A stretch of DNA of 64,000 nt from Torymus aiolomorphi (GCA_036365515.1 CM070873.1:224517876-224581875); one strand, 5' to 3'. Counted from the stretch's first letter, positions 10,319 to 25,422 are shown. Numbers and translations are program-made. Notes: a model not told the origin generated them from the letters alone.

Positions 10319-12946
10319 CCGCATCTCACCTGCAAACGCGAAAATAATAAAAGTTTTCGCTTATACCCAGACGAATTTTATTCCTGTCAAGTTTCCACCC
10401 GCTAACAAAATACACGAGGTCAATAAATTGACAGTGAGTTTAGCAACAGCACGACTGCGGCACGATATAATTCTCGAAACAGTGCGGTGTCATCAGGAAG
10501 ACACAAAAAAGTGACGTTGACGACGCCCTCCCCTCTCTCTTCCTCTCTTTGCAGTCGCCTCTTAAAAACTTGATTACCCTGGCTTTTACGCGTGCACTCG
10601 CGCGTGCGTCTACGCCTTGACTCACGCCCGCGCGCTTTCAATTTTTATGATTTCCTCCGCCGCCTCTCTCCCCTCCTCTACTCATGCACGACGCGTTTCC
10701 GGGCTCTTGACTATATGGAGGCGACGAAACACCCACATACACACACGCATGCACGTGTACATAGGATATGGTTATAGGTGTAAGAGGAGCGTTAGTCTTG
10801 AGCTTTTGCGCATTTATCGGCCAGACGTAAAGCTCTAACAGTGTGTGTGGAGAGCGCACGAGGGTAAAGAACGACGAGAATGATAAAAAGACGAAAAGAG
10901 AGAAAGAGTCTACGTAAACGCTGGATCGCGTTATCGAGCGATTAGGTGGAACGTTCGCATGTGTGCGGGTATGTCTGTATACAAGATGAATGAGAGCCCC
11001 GTCTCTGCTTTTTCGCTCTCGCGCGAGTTGCATGAATTCGACAGAGTACAGGACGCACGGAAAGATAGAAGAGAGAGAGGGGGAGAGCGGAAGAGACAGA
11101 GCTAATAGAGGCGACGTAGAAATGGAGAACAGAGAGCGAGTGTCGATGGATTAATGCGTATGGGGAAAGCGAATTACGCTCGCAGCGCTTTTTGTGACGA
11201 CATGGCGGCAGACAGCTATTTTCGCTTTTTTTTTTATTCTATATATAGGGTAATGAAAAACGGTACTTTTAGATGAAGCGAATTGATGCATTTGCGCTGT
11301 AATCGCGCGCTACAGAAAACATTAGTGTATGAACTTAAAAACAACAAATGTAAAAGAATGTTTTTGTGTTTTTTGTTGTCTAATTATTTGCAAAATTTTA
11401 AATAAACGAAAAAAAATTCTTTGAATAGATTTTCCTTTTGTCATCAGTATAAAAGATTCTGTTTATGAGCTAATATTTTACAACAACTTGTTAACTTTAT
11501 GCGATCCCTCTTTTTTTTAAGTATGTATTATATTTTGGCTTGACGAGCGTAATTTGAAGCTGTTATAAAATATATAGCGCCGATGCGTGTGTCACCGTAA
11601 TATAAACAAAACGCATAAAGTGGAAAATATTTTACACTGAAACGCAGAGCGCGGTAGCCGTCGTTGGGTTTTTTTAACGGTCACTTTAAACTTAAGTACA
11701 GCCATTAGAACGAAACTGTAAGCTGATACGCGACCGAGTACTTCTTCTATACAGCCGTGACAATTAATCCTGGTTTTTCTCCCGCAACTGTCTGAGCTTA
11801 GAATTCGCTCTAACAAAAGCTGCGGAATTATAAAGCCTCTTGCTAAACTTCCCGCTGACTAATCGGCAAAAAGGCAGAAAAAAGAAAGACAGCGAATTTC
11901 GCGAAGAAAAAAGGATCCCACGACAAGTCGGCGCGGGATTAAAAATAGGAAGCCGGCCGACAAGCCGGGAGAAGAAACGCGACGACAGCGCGGAAAAGAA
12001 ACGTCAAACGGATAAATTAAAGAAAAATAACAAGGCTCGCGAGGAAAGAGGAGGGAAATAGACAGAGAGAGAAAGAAAGAGACCTGTGGTAATCGATAAA
12101 AGAAGGCGAAGATAGAAGCCAGGGCGTGCGCGAAATATACGAGGCGCGACTCCCAATGGCTTCCAGCCACGCGCGTCCGACGGACGCCGGAAGTGCAGGA
12201 ATTCTTTCCTTTTTTTTCAACACACACGCGCGCATATATATACAGATTCGGTTTTACGATGCGCGGCGCATGATGCACGCGAGCGCATATATAACGGGCA
12301 TGCACGGCAACACAACAGCCTCCTCTTTCGCTCTCTTTCGAATGCGAATGGCCGCTGATTTTAAGCGCTTTAGTATGCCGGCCCCGGTATATTGTATTGT
12401 TAATTGAATTGGGACGACGGGGTGGCCGACCGGCGGGAAATTATATAAATTAATTCGGTGCGTTGGCGCGCGGGCGGCCGGTGAAATTCCGAGCGTGCGA
12501 ATAAATTTATTTTTCGGCGGTACGCGTTTTATTCGGAGACGCGCCATTGGATGCGTACATACAGGCACAGTTGTAATAAGGATTACTTATGCAAACGCGA
12601 ATGGCGTTTTTTAAAGGATTACATCATTCATTGGTACTGAGTTTCCTCAAAATTGGTTAATTGTTTCCGTTATACTTATTTTTAGTGCCAGAAAATGCTA
12701 TTTTTACAAAAAATATTAATTCAAACATTATTTATAATGTAATCCTAACGATAAAATTGTTGATAATTTGAAAACAAAGGAAATTTTATATATATAATGG
12801 CTCGTTTTTTAAAACAATTATTCTGGGTAGTAATAAAAAAAATATTAAAGCCTAAATTTTACGCGTATTACTTGTATCATGTACTAAATATCCTATAAAA
12901 TTTCGGGCTAATGCACAAAGACATTCTTTTTGCTGAAAATCTTATA
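10319..12946. other. Non-coding, CpG-rich blocks
   Basis: CpG-rich blocks at about 10440-11220 and 11590-12590, separated by AT-rich DNA. They contain purine-rich GAGA stretches and CGCG runs. Many short frames overlap on both strands; none resembles a known protein. Confidence 0.6.
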
Positions 12947-13150
12947 CTCCGCCGGAGATGGGCCTCCTCTCGCCAGGCTCTCGCACTAGGTAGCCTCGCC
13001 TACGCTCCCGCCAACGACGACTTGGTCGCTATAAGCATATGGAGTATCCTGACCCTTGCCAAGTGCGGCCGAACGCGCCGCTCAGGCAAAAAAGTGGTGA
13101 CGCCCGCCGAGCCACGCTCGGTGTCACCAGGTCATGGCAGGTACTCCCTA
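12947..13150. other. Sharply bounded GC-rich segment with hairpin
   Basis: A roughly 200-bp GC-rich segment between AT-rich flanks. It includes CTCCGCCGGAG and a long hairpin GGTGACGCCC...CGAGC...GCTCGGTGTCACC near 13095-13128. No tRNA or other RNA family could be assigned. It may be an inserted repeat or a structured RNA remnant. Confidence 0.3.
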
Positions 13151-16100
13151 TTATATTTATAAAATTTTATAAAATTATATAAGAAATATTAACGGTCTCA
13201 TATAATTAAAAAAAAAAAAAAAATACGCAAATATTGACAATAGAAATTTACACCTAATTAGAAAAAATCGATCAATTATAGAAAAACGTTTTTTTAAACC
13301 TTTATCGTAAGAAAGCTTTCTCTATATGAAAACACAATAAGAATTTCAACTGATGCGGTGAGTGATTGCATTTTTAGGGCACCGTTGGTCCATGACTCAG
13401 CAGCAAATTGACAAATGCACAGTTAACGTATGACCGGCATTACTAAAGGTACAGTTAACTATAGTATTGTGATCAATGTTAAATCAATTTGCTACACTGT
13501 GAACAAATTAAATCAGTACAAATTGAATTTCAAAAATTAAAACTTACGTATTGCAGATGTTTTACTTAATAGATATCGACTTGGAAACTCACCTGTAACA
13601 TAAAAAGACATAACAATTAAATATTTAACAATTTGAATTTTCTTTATCGTCAATTAAATTTCAGGCCATCGCGTTATACATAAACATTTATTTTATGACC
13701 CTCGTAAAAGGAGAACGTGACGTCAAAAGACGTAGTCCCAATTTCTATTTACGATCATACCATGGTATTTTATATGATTATAATATTAATTTATGAAAAA
13801 TATAAAATAAAATTATGAAAGTAGCAATGTCCTATGCGAGAAATATAGCTATTATTTACAACTTGAGTTTAACGCAAAGATTTGCATAAATGAATCTTTT
13901 ATAAAAAAAATTTCATAGCGTTTATAAATTGAACTGTCAAATCAGTATAAATTTTAGAATTTTGACCATTTTTCCTTAAAGTTTACAATAAGAGAACTCT
14001 AGAATACAAAATATTTTGACTTTAAATTTAATTATTTATTCAAAAATGAGAAATAAGTTGAAAATTGACAATTACCAGGTCGTTACCAGAAAAAGTATTG
14101 TAAACATAGTTAGAAAAAAACATTTTCTTTTAATAATGGACAATTATCTTTTATTCAAATACTTTGTCTCTTTTATACAAGTTAATCTTATGTTAGCCAA
14201 ATAGCTGTGCATGTGCATGTGCGCGCGCGTATTTGTATTTTTTTTCTCATGTACGCTTGAAAATCCACGAAAGAGGAAAAAACACACACGGCAAAGGGAA
14301 ACTTGTAAAGCGCACTGCTACAGTAGCGAATCGCCGTTGCAAGAATCCCCTGCAGCATGTATCTCCTGAATCAAAAGAATCAAAAATCTTGTGTGTGCAC
14401 CTGTGCTGTCTGTATGCACACGGAAAGCTGAACATCGAAAAAAAAGTCCCGGAGCGCGCGCGTTCGGCGAATTCCGAGTCGGAGCTTTGTGCGGGAGTTT
14501 TGCAATGTCGCAAATGAGGGAACGTTGGATGTGAGGTAAGGGCAGGTCGTGGTTCTTTGTTTTTTTCGCAGACAGACGGCAAAGAAGCTTCGGCGTAATG
14601 GCGGACGATTTTTCTTTTTTTTTTTTTAATGGCGAGGAATTGTGTAATATGCCGATGAATGAAAGTTTTTAATTTTATGATGTACATATGCATAATAAAA
14701 TTGGAGTAATGAACATTCTGTAAAGTACCATAAGATTTAATGACAAACATGACATGGTAGAAATTTAGTACTCTTCAGTTTACGTGGAAAATACTCAAGA
14801 TATAATAAAGCAGCATCAGTACTGATACGAGGTAGGGATAATCAAAACATTACATAAATCAGTGAGATAATATCGCGTGCAGCTCGTAAAATCAGTAATA
14901 TGATACTCATTGTATGCAGTAACATCTTAATATTTTGTTTGTATGCATCAAGGTTTTCATTCGTATTTTTATGAAGGACATATATTAAAACGCAATACTT
15001 TCATTTTATGATCGCGCATTGGTATATACTGTTTTTTAAGTGAAAAACGATAATTAACAATGCTCGAAAGCATTGAAATTTGATATTATGATCAGTGCGA
15101 AATTGTACCGTAAATTTTCTGTTCTGGCTAAGTACGTACCATGAAAAAAATTGCAAGTTATGATAATAGGCGCTAATGAAATGGAGAAAGTTGATAAAGT
15201 TGGCAGCGTGTACCGCGCTCAAGTGGACATTCAAATTTCATGTAACCTTGACTTGAATTTCATCCATATAAATTAAAAAACGTTTAATTTATGTATCATG
15301 CTTTTCGTTATTAATTTTGTTCGCATCTGTTATAGAACTTTACTTTAAAATCCAACATTTATCTTCTATTATAGAATGAAGAAAGTTTTCACATTGGAAA
15401 TGTCATTTTTCACAAACGACTCATTTGGTTGATTGTATCATAATGTACTGTGCCGTTATGAAGCACGTTTGTTCTCATCAAGATTCTTGGACGACCCACT
15501 TCCCAGGCGACGCCTCATGTTACAATTCTTTATACGACACATCTCACATTTTGCAGAGAATGCAAAAACCATGGCACGAGCGTGTCCAGATGTGGGTATA
15601 CCCAACGGCCCCTAGAGATTTATTTGTTCTTTTTTTCCTCTCCTGTTTTTTTTACTTAAATCTAAATGTGAAACGTCGACCAACGTAAAAATATATATTA
15701 CTTTTATCAAACGTTTATGGAAAATACTGATAAAAAAAAGGATTATGCATTATTTCAATAATGTGAAAAAGGTTTTTCGAGATCTAAAATGGCATTTGTA
15801 GCACATAATTGAAGATGTTCGCTCGGAAGCATGAACCGATAACCTAAACATTCTCAACGAACGTCAAACCGTCGGCGTTTGATGAAAGTGACGTGCGCAT
15901 ATATAAGCGCGAGTCGAAGTCAAACATTTTCCTCGGAACTGTCTCTCGCGGAGTATACCATAAAGTCCAATATCTCTCGCGCGTCTTCGCTCTTTTACGA
16001 GTACGTATATATACACACGCGCTTGCGCACAATATACCGGAGACGAGGGGGTTAGCGAAGAAAAACACTCTCGTCGCTTATCTCGCGCGTTCATTGATCT

Positions 16101-16999
16101 CTTTATATGAATTTCCCTTATCTGCCCCTCGCGCCTCGTCGCTCTCGCGGCGAAAGCAGACACGCCGCAACATCTCGCGTATACATAACGTTTGTCTCTC
16201 TCTCTCCCGTGACCTGCACATATGCGATTCCTCCGAATAACTCGTGAATTAACGAAGGGGGCGCGCGAACCGCGCGCATCGGATTCCTGAAAGCGTTTTC
16301 TGTATAATGCAATTTGCGCGGCATGCGTATAATGCTCGAGTAGTGCCCCAATAAGGTTTCGCGTGTGCGCGTATATATACAGTTGCGTTGCAACGGGAGC
16401 GAAGAGAGCTGCGAGCATATAACAACGACGCTCGTAAGAACTCGGTGCGTGTGTGTATATATGTACATGTATGCGATCGATCGAAAAGGGGAATTGATGT
16501 TAATTGCCGCGTTTTTGCGAATCCGACGGACAGGCGCGCGCGGTGCTGATGGCGCGACAGAGCGCGATTGAAATTTAATTGGCGGCGACAAGGTTATTGA
16601 AAGTTTATGGCGAGGAATGCCGCTTTGATTTATTCGGCATTTTAATGGTTTCTGCGAGTGCCCTGCAGCGCGCGCAAATGCAGTGAACGAGTTTCGCGAA
16701 CTGAGCTGTTACGAGTGTACCGAGAAGTCGGAATATCTTCATTTTCATCAGAACTTTATTAGAGGCTTGTTATTAATGAAGCAAGGGTTTTTAAGTACAG
16801 GGTGTATCTGGTCACAGAAAAACATGTTTCTCGGATTCGAATTTCCCAAAACTACTCACGCGAAGGATATATTGGATAAAATCTGTATTTGTGCTTTAAT
16901 CAGATTCAATTTATGTAAAAGAACACAAAAATCATTCTTGTAGAATTCTTTGCGAAAATGACTACTTTCATGCTTTATACTTATAGAAAACTAAATTAC
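13151..16999. other. Non-coding, AT-rich with one CpG-rich block
   Basis: AT-rich to about 15840, except a short GC-richer stretch near 14210-14600. A CpG-rich block follows at 15840-16680. No gene, RNA gene or mobile element with two ends was identified. Confidence 0.6.
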
Positions 17000-17001
17000 T
17001 A

Positions 17002-17255
17002 CACGGAGAAAAATAACATAGGAAAAATTACCATATTTGATTGTAAGTCGAGGACAGACTGAAATCCTCCACAAAATTGCCATAATTTATGGTAAAAATT
17101 GCCATAAATTTATGGCAATTTTTCCTACATTGTAAAAATTACTATAAATTTATGGCAATTTTTACCATAAATTATGGCAATTTTGTGAAGGATTTCAGTC
17201 TGTCCTCGACTTACAATCAAATATGGCAATTTTTCCTATGTTATTTTTCTCCGTG
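17002..17255. mobile_element. Near-perfect palindromic TIR element, CACGGAGAAAAAT termini
   Basis: A 254-bp element flanked by TA (17000-17001 and 17256-17257). Arms of about 120 bp pair with only a few mismatches around a loop of about 10 nt, so nearly the whole element is a hairpin. The interior repeats GCCATAAATTTATGGCAATT-type words. The arms also include GGACAGACTG, a motif shared with the tRNA-bearing element at 40527-41245. The few mismatches suggest recent mobilisation. Confidence 0.85.
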
Positions 17256-17257
17256 TA

Positions 17258-19683
<2,426 letters not shown>

Positions 19684-20387
19684 TACACGCAGAGAAATGA
19701 TCTGTTAGTGGCAAGAGGAAAATCCCTGTCTCAAAATCTTCTTGTAGTAAAACGATTATCGTTTGAAACCTAACGTATTATTCTTGAGGATAAAAATTCA
19801 TTTTTTTTTCAAGATTATACTTTTCTTGTCCCAAAATCTTATCTTTTTAGACAAAATGATGTCCTCATGCTAAATGAGGATTTTTCTCTTGAGAATGGAC
19901 CATGTTCATAAAGTTTTACTACAAAATTATTTTCCTTTTGTCACAAGAGGAAATGAGAGTAATTACTACAAATAATTAATCATATAATTAATTACAATAC
20001 AATTAAATATTAGTTATACTTATGGAAAGTATGAATACAATATTTAATGAATAAAAGGAGAATTATCTCTTCACGCAGAGAAAAGCCCATTGATAGCAAA
20101 TGGAATCCTTTTGATCCAAGAGGAAAATAATCTTGTTTTAGTTGCCAAAATTAATTCCTCTTGCCACAAGACGAAAATCCTTTTTTGGCAAATTATTCTG
20201 GTATAAAGAGGATTCCTTTTCAAGGAAATAGAAGGTCTAGTTGACCGATAGGAAAATCCTCTCTAACCAAAATCGTTTTGTGTGAAAAAAAAACCTCTTG
20301 TCCCCCGATAAAAAAGTTTACATATTTCCATTGAAATAAAAAAAAAATTGTACTTCTATTAATTTTATTTATTTTAACTTTTATGTT

Positions 20388-20480
20388 ATTATTTATATTT
20401 TTTATGTAGTTGATTTTATTATTTATATTTTTTATGTATTTTACTTTATTATTTATATTTTTTATATATTTTATTTTATT
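20388..20480. repeat. AT-rich minisatellite inside the nested element
   Basis: About three units of roughly 31 bp (TTATTATTTATATTTTTTAT core). The homologous tract in 25617-25775 has about five units. Confidence 0.75.
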
Positions 20481-20568
20481 TATTTTATTTTAATAATTAA
20501 TTAATATTGGTTAAGTGTGTGAAAAAAACCGAAGAAAAAATGTTTTCGAAAATAGTTCTGGAAGTGCA

Positions 20569-20638
20569 GTGACTGGAAATCGAACCCCCGACCATTGGAT
20601 TGGGAAGCCAGTACCTTAATTAACCACACGACTAAGCT
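20569..20638 (-). pseudogene. tRNA-like sequence (Gly-type anticodon loop) in TIR element
   Basis: On the minus strand a B-box-like GGTTCGATTTC follows a TTCCCAA anticodon-loop-like stretch and an A-box-like TAGTCGTGTGG. The acceptor halves do not pair, so it is not a functional tRNA. A T7 run lies downstream on this strand near 20522-20528. Homologous segments lie at 23327-23396 and 25450-25520. Confidence 0.6.
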
Positions 20639-20669
20639 TCTGACGGGGAGTATCAAAAAAGGCTTTATA

Positions 20670-20725
20670 TATTTCAGAAGAATCAACTAATTTTTAAAAA
20701 CTCATATCTCGACAGTTACTTAACT
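20670..20725 (-). repeat. 56-bp inverted copy flanking the outer right arm (left copy)
   Basis: Reverse complement of 21143-21198 with a few mismatches (TTAAGTAACTGTCGAGATAT core). The two copies bracket the outer element's right arm, a sign of local rearrangement. Confidence 0.8.
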
Positions 20726-21142
20726 TGAAGAGATAATTCTTCTTTTATTCATTAAATATTGTATTCATACTTTCCCTAAGTATGACTAATATTTAATTGT
20801 ATTGTAATTAATTATATGATTATATATTTTTAGTGATTACTCTCATTTCCTCTTGTGACAAAAGGAAAATCATTTTGTAGTAAAAACTTTATGAACATGG
20901 CCCATTCTCAAGAGAAAAATCCTCATTTAGCAAAAGGACATCATTTTGTTTAAAAAGGAACCTATTTGTAACAATAACAAATAAGATTTTGGCACAAGAA
21001 AAGTATAATCTTGAAACAAAAAATTAATTTTTTTCCTCAAGAATAATACGCTAGATTTAAGACGATAATCGTTTTACTACAACAGGATTTTGAGAAAAGG
21101 ATTTTCCTCTTGCCACTAACAGATCATTTCTCTGCGTGTTAG

Positions 21143-21198
21143 AGTTAAGTAACTGTCGAGATATGAATTTTTAAAAATCAGTTGATTCTTCTGAAATA
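21143..21198 (+). repeat. 56-bp inverted copy flanking the outer right arm (right copy)
   Basis: Partner of 20670-20725. It starts a few bases outside the right terminus of the large TIR element. Confidence 0.8.
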
Positions 21199-21473
21199 CT
21201 TAAGCAGAATCTGCTTAATTTTACTGGAATCTGGTAAATGATATTTGAGATGCGATAATTAATAAAGTTTTTCTATTAATTAAGTAATTTTTCAAACAGG
21301 ACTTTTTCACCATGTTATTAAAGGTTGATAAGAAAGTTAATAACAACATTTTTGCTTCCTCCTAGAGGAAGCTTTGTGATAGTAAAAAAAAAAGTTTGTG
21401 AGATAATGTCTTAGGAATGTTGTATAGAAAATTTGGAATCGAAATACACCATTTTTAGAAAATGTCCGTATGG

Positions 21474-21509
<36 letters not shown>

Positions 21510-21515
21510 TGTGTA
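21474..21515. repeat. (GT)n microsatellite
   Basis: About 40 bp of GT/TG repeat, ending in GTATGTATGTCCG. Confidence 0.95.
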
Positions 21516-22983
21516 TGTATGTCCGTATACTCTGATATCTCATGATCTACTCAACCGATTTTAACGAGAGAGTGATCATTTTTTCAGATTTTGCTTCAAC
21601 AATTGGGGTCAATATTTTATTTTTGTCAAAATCGATTTTTTTGTTTTTTATCGCCATTTTTAAATTTTCAAAATTTTTATTTTCAATTTTTTTTATATTT
21701 AGAACAAATATTATTTATATACAATAAATTCTCTGTATGCAGAATAAAATTTTCTACAATTTAAAAAAAAAAAAGCCGTTAGCTATATTTCGTCATAAGT
21801 TATTCATGAAAACGTCATTTTTAGTAAATAGGTTATATTTCAAAATTAAAAAAAGATATTAACATGAATATTTTTTTGGTTATAAAGAATACTCAGTACT
21901 ATAACTTACTAAATTTTTAGGTTTTTTTATTCATTATTTTTGGAGAAAAAAAATAATTTATAAAAAAAAGTGTTTTTTTTTGTCGTTCAATAACTAGAGT
22001 AAAATTGGCTTAATCAGTTTGAAATTTTTTTTAGTGGTACATTTTGTATCACAATCGATTGAGTTCTTTGGGCAAAAGGATTGATCCATAAATTTCGGAG
22101 ATATTTGAAGTTAAAATTTTTTTCACTTTTTTTTTAAATCGTAATTTCTCGAGAACGGCTTTATGTATTTGAATCGGGTGGGCGGCATTCGAAAGAGAAT
22201 TTCAAGACCTATATTTTCTAAAAAAAATTATTTGTCTAGCTATTACGGTTCTTTTGTTATTAATAAAAACGTAAACATTGAAAAATGAAAAAAATGAGTT
22301 TGGTATGTCCAACTATTACGGGAGTAAAAATTGACTTAAGCCCTTCAAAATTCCTCGTAGAGGTGGATTTTGGATAGTTTTCGGTCGAGTTATTCGGGCA
22401 AAATGATTGGTCCTTAAATTTCAAAGATATATATACATATACAAAAAAAATGAGTATAGAGATCTGGCATCAAGCAATTGGCATCCTTTTTTTTAAAATG
22501 TATTGAGGATGGCTCCTATGTATGAAAGAGTAAAAATAAAGTAGAACCTTCTTATTTTTTTTATATAACTTGATAGGATTTAACTTAACAGAAATATGTT
22601 AAATGGGAAAAAGTTTTATGTCAATATTATCGACAACTTTTATATTTAAAATATTTGAGGAGTTATAAATAAAATGGGCGATTTTTGGCTATAACTTGAT
22701 TGGATTTGATTTTACACGAAAATGTTAAATACAAAAGTTGTGGATAATATTAAAACAAAAAATTTTACTATTTAATATTCTCGTGTAAAATCAACTCCTG
22801 ACGAGTTGTTAGACTTATAAAAACGATTTTAAGCCGTTTACATCGTACAAAATAAAGTATGAAATTTTAAATATTGGAAGTAAAAATTAATTAAAGGAAT
22901 CAGTAAATCAAGTTTGAGGAAGCTACGTGCCAATGAATTGGCAGCGGTTTTTTGTTGAATTAAATTGAACTTTTTGACATATC
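21516..22983. other. AT-rich unclassified repeat-like sequence
   Basis: Follows the (GT)n tract and contains ATCTCATGATCTACTCAACCG and several recurring phrases such as GATTGATCC/GATTGGTCC near GGGCAAA. An inverted pair lies at 22706-22730 and 22771-22794 (TTACACGAAAAT / ATTCTCGTGTAA). No frame encodes a recognisable transposon protein. Probably a decayed mobile element; class unknown. Confidence 0.35.
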
Positions 22984-22985
22984 TA

Positions 22986-23815
22986 CACCCAGAAAAATTT
23001 TCATTTGAGATTAAAGTAATTTATTTCCCACAAAAGGATATTCTTCTTGATTTTGGATTCAAAATTCGGTCTATTTGAACCAAAAGGAAAATCCTTTCTA
23101 CTCAAGATCCGCTTGTGTGAAAAAGAAACTTTTTGACTCAAAAAGTGTATATTCTAGTATGTTTTTACTAAAAAAAAAAATTGTAATTACTGCTGCTAAT
23201 TATTGTGCAATCACTAATCAAGACTTTTTTTACCATTTATATACATAATACGTGCACTTGATAATATGTTAAACTTGTGAAAAAAACCAAAGAAAATTGT
23301 TGTACGAAGTTAGTTCAGAAGTGCAGTCACCGGGAATTGAACTCTCGACCTTCGGAATGGGAAGCCGATGCCTTAGCCATATGACTACCCGAGCCTCTGA
23401 CAGAGAATCGCAAAAAAAGAAAGATACGTTACTTCCATTTCCTCTTGCGCCAAAAGGAAAATCATTTTGGACCAAAAACTTGATCAATAAGTACCTTAAT
23501 TTGGCAACTTTCAAAAAGAAAATCCTTTTGTAGCAAAGGAAATCATTTCCATCAAAAAGAAGTTTCATTTTAGTGTAAGATTAATTAGAGATCAATTTGG
23601 ACAGGAAATTGGGATTAACATGAAATTATTACTTTTTGTTCCACTAAAATCATTTACACACGAAAGGAAGTTTCTTTTTGAATCTAGAGGATAATCTCAT
23701 TTCGAACCGAAAACTTAGATTTTCGATATCAAAATAAAATGTTTGATTCAATAAGATAATCATTTTGCATCCAAAGGATTCTCCTTTTACCTCAAGTAAT
23801 CTATTTCTCTCAGTG
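22986..23815. mobile_element. Complete TIR element carrying a tRNA-like segment
   Basis: Left end CACCCAGAAAAATTTTC, right end TTTCTCTCAGTG, flanked by TA (22984-22985 and 23816-23817). The 830-bp body has AAAGGAAAATC/GATTTTCCTTTT words in both arms and a tRNA-like segment near the middle. It is the intact-architecture relative of 20072-20667 and 25423-26288: the same CTTGTGTGAAAAA and GTGAAAAAAACC landmarks occur in the same order. No transposase frame. Confidence 0.75.
23327..23396 (-). pseudogene. tRNA-like sequence (Gly CCC-like)
   Basis: The minus strand reads GGCTCGGGTAGTCATATGG, a TCGG-CTTCCCATT-CCGA anticodon-arm-like hairpin with CCC at the anticodon position, then AGTTCAATTCCCGG. 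GTTCAATTC fits the B-box consensus GWTCRANNC exactly. No acceptor pairing, hence a tRNA-derived pseudogene. A T7 run on the same strand (23280-23286) lies about 40 nt downstream and could stop RNA polymerase III. Confidence 0.65.
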
Positions 23816-24048
23816 TACGCTATATTTATGTAAAGCAAAGAAATAATAAAAAATAAATAAAAAAATAAATTATAAACATAAATTAATAATAATTATAAAT
23901 TAATTGTTCTTATATTAAAACGACAATCCTCTTAATCGAAGAAGAAATCATTTATTTTTTAACAAATTCACCTTTGATGATCGTCAGCTAATTTATAGTA
24001 ATAAATCTACTTGACTATATACCAAGTATATTTTCCACTGCTATTTAA

Positions 24049-24426
24049 GGGGGTGTGGTACTCATGAACTCTGTGTTACCGGCAGAACTCGGTAAATTCT
24101 ATATTATTAAAATAAATATATCGAATTACGTCTTATAAAGAGATAGTTGCCCTGTGCAATGTAATAATCTACCAGCTTGTGCAGTTTTGAGCCCAAATAT
24201 CAACGGCACCCTAAACAATTTTGCGAACGAAATTTCGGTTATTTTTGGTCGCAAAATTGTTTAAGATGCCGTTGATATTTGAGCTCAAAACTGCGTAGGC
24301 TGATAGATTATTACATTGCGCAGGGCAACTATCTCTTTATAAGACGTAATTCGATATATTTATTTTAATAATATAGAATTTACCATGTTCTGCCGGTAAA
24401 ACAGAGTACATGAGTACCACACCCTC
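24049..24426. mobile_element. TTAA-flanked palindromic element
   Basis: A 378-bp palindrome bounded by TTAA (24045-24048 and 24427-24430). Termini GGGGGTGTGGTACTCATG and CATGAGTACCACACCCTC. The arms pair almost throughout around a short central loop near 24235. TTAA duplications are made by piggyBac and Kolobok transposases; which one applies is not settled. No coding capacity. Confidence 0.8.
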
Positions 24427-24474
24427 TTAATGGATTCTTCTAACAGCAAGATTACAATTTTGTAAGTGTATATA

Positions 24475-25422
24475 GGGTAGATGTCCGTATTAGTGTGGGT
24501 TTAAGAAACTCTTCAGTTTTGTCGCATAATAATAGACTATTTAAGCTGTATCAGAGATTCCGAGTGGTTTATATAGATAATAAAAGTAATAATCTACACG
24601 AAACAATTTTTTTTATAAAAAAATATTAATATTTACGAAAGTTACAAGCAATATAAAAAAAAAAAATTTTGTACGCATTTGTGTGCCCTAGCAGACAACA
24701 AAGTACATTTTTGTGTGCCCCGTATGTAATGTGGATGTACACGTTTGTGTGCCCCACATTAATGTGTCTTGATAATATTATCATTGCCAACAAAATTATT
24801 TTAACTGTAGTGCATTTATAATCAATTTCTAACCCTTGTTTACATTGAATGTTAATTAATTCCAATACGGTAAAAACTGCTGAAGGTCGTCAGTGCGACA
24901 TGAAACAACGTTTGTGCGCAGACAACCTAACCTAACTTTCCTGTTCAAGCGCCGATACGAGCATGCTCGTATTGTATTTGTGCACACACAAATCTGGACA
25001 AGTCGTTTTTCACTGCCCTATTAGTAGACACCATTAATTAAATATTAAAATCAATTGAAAACCTTTATATTAAGGTTTATTATATAACATAATATTATTT
25101 TATGATATAATCAATTGTATCCCACATTAAAATCCTTCCGAAACATTATTTAATGTTACTTTTAAAAATGTCATTTCTTAGGAAGTTTGAACAAGGAAAC
25201 ACCGTGACACACCGCAAACCGTGAAACATATTTTTGAAAGTTCTTTTTTAATGTTATAGTAAATGAAAAGAAATTAAGTAATTAATTCTATTTAAACTTA
25301 ATTAACTATACTTTATGAAAAAAAATATTTTAGTGTTACGTTTTTACTCGTTCACTTCTAGGATATGTTTTAATAATAGCGCACACAAATATGGACAGGC
25401 ACATTAATACGGACCACTACCC
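24475..25422. mobile_element. TIR element with GGGTAG termini, TA target
   Basis: Left GGGTAGATGTCCGTATTAGTG and right CACATTAATACGGACCACTACCC, flanked by TA (24473-24474 and 25423-25424). The 948-bp interior repeats TTTGTGTGCCCC/GTGTGC phrases. No transposase. Its right TA abuts the truncated end of the tRNA-bearing element 25423-26288, and its left end lies 44 bp from the TTAA element. Confidence 0.7.

Larger units (their letters stand above)
20072..20667 (+). mobile_element. Nested, right-truncated TIR element with tRNA-like segment
   Basis: Begins CACGCAGAGAAAAG at the inner edge of the outer left arm and matches, base by base over long stretches, the reverse complement of 25423-26288. 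It has a left arm with AAAGGAAAAT-type words, an AT-rich minisatellite and a tRNA-like segment, and stops being shared after AAAAAAGGCTTTA. The right TIR is missing. Confidence 0.75.
19686..21138. mobile_element. Large TIR element (CACGCAGAGAAATG), interrupted by a nested element
   Basis: Termini CACGCAGAGAAATGATCTG and its inverse, with arms of about 386 bp (19686-20071) and 412 bp (20727-21138). The left flank is TA, the right is TT, so the duplication is imperfect. The arms carry many copies of AAAGGAAAAT and ATTTTCCTCTTG words. A second element begins inside it at 20072. No transposase. Confidence 0.8.

Noticed and set aside
20670..21198. 56-bp inverted copies as the TIRs of another element
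   Set aside because: They bracket only one arm of an existing element and have no terminal signature or target duplication; rearrangement fits better.
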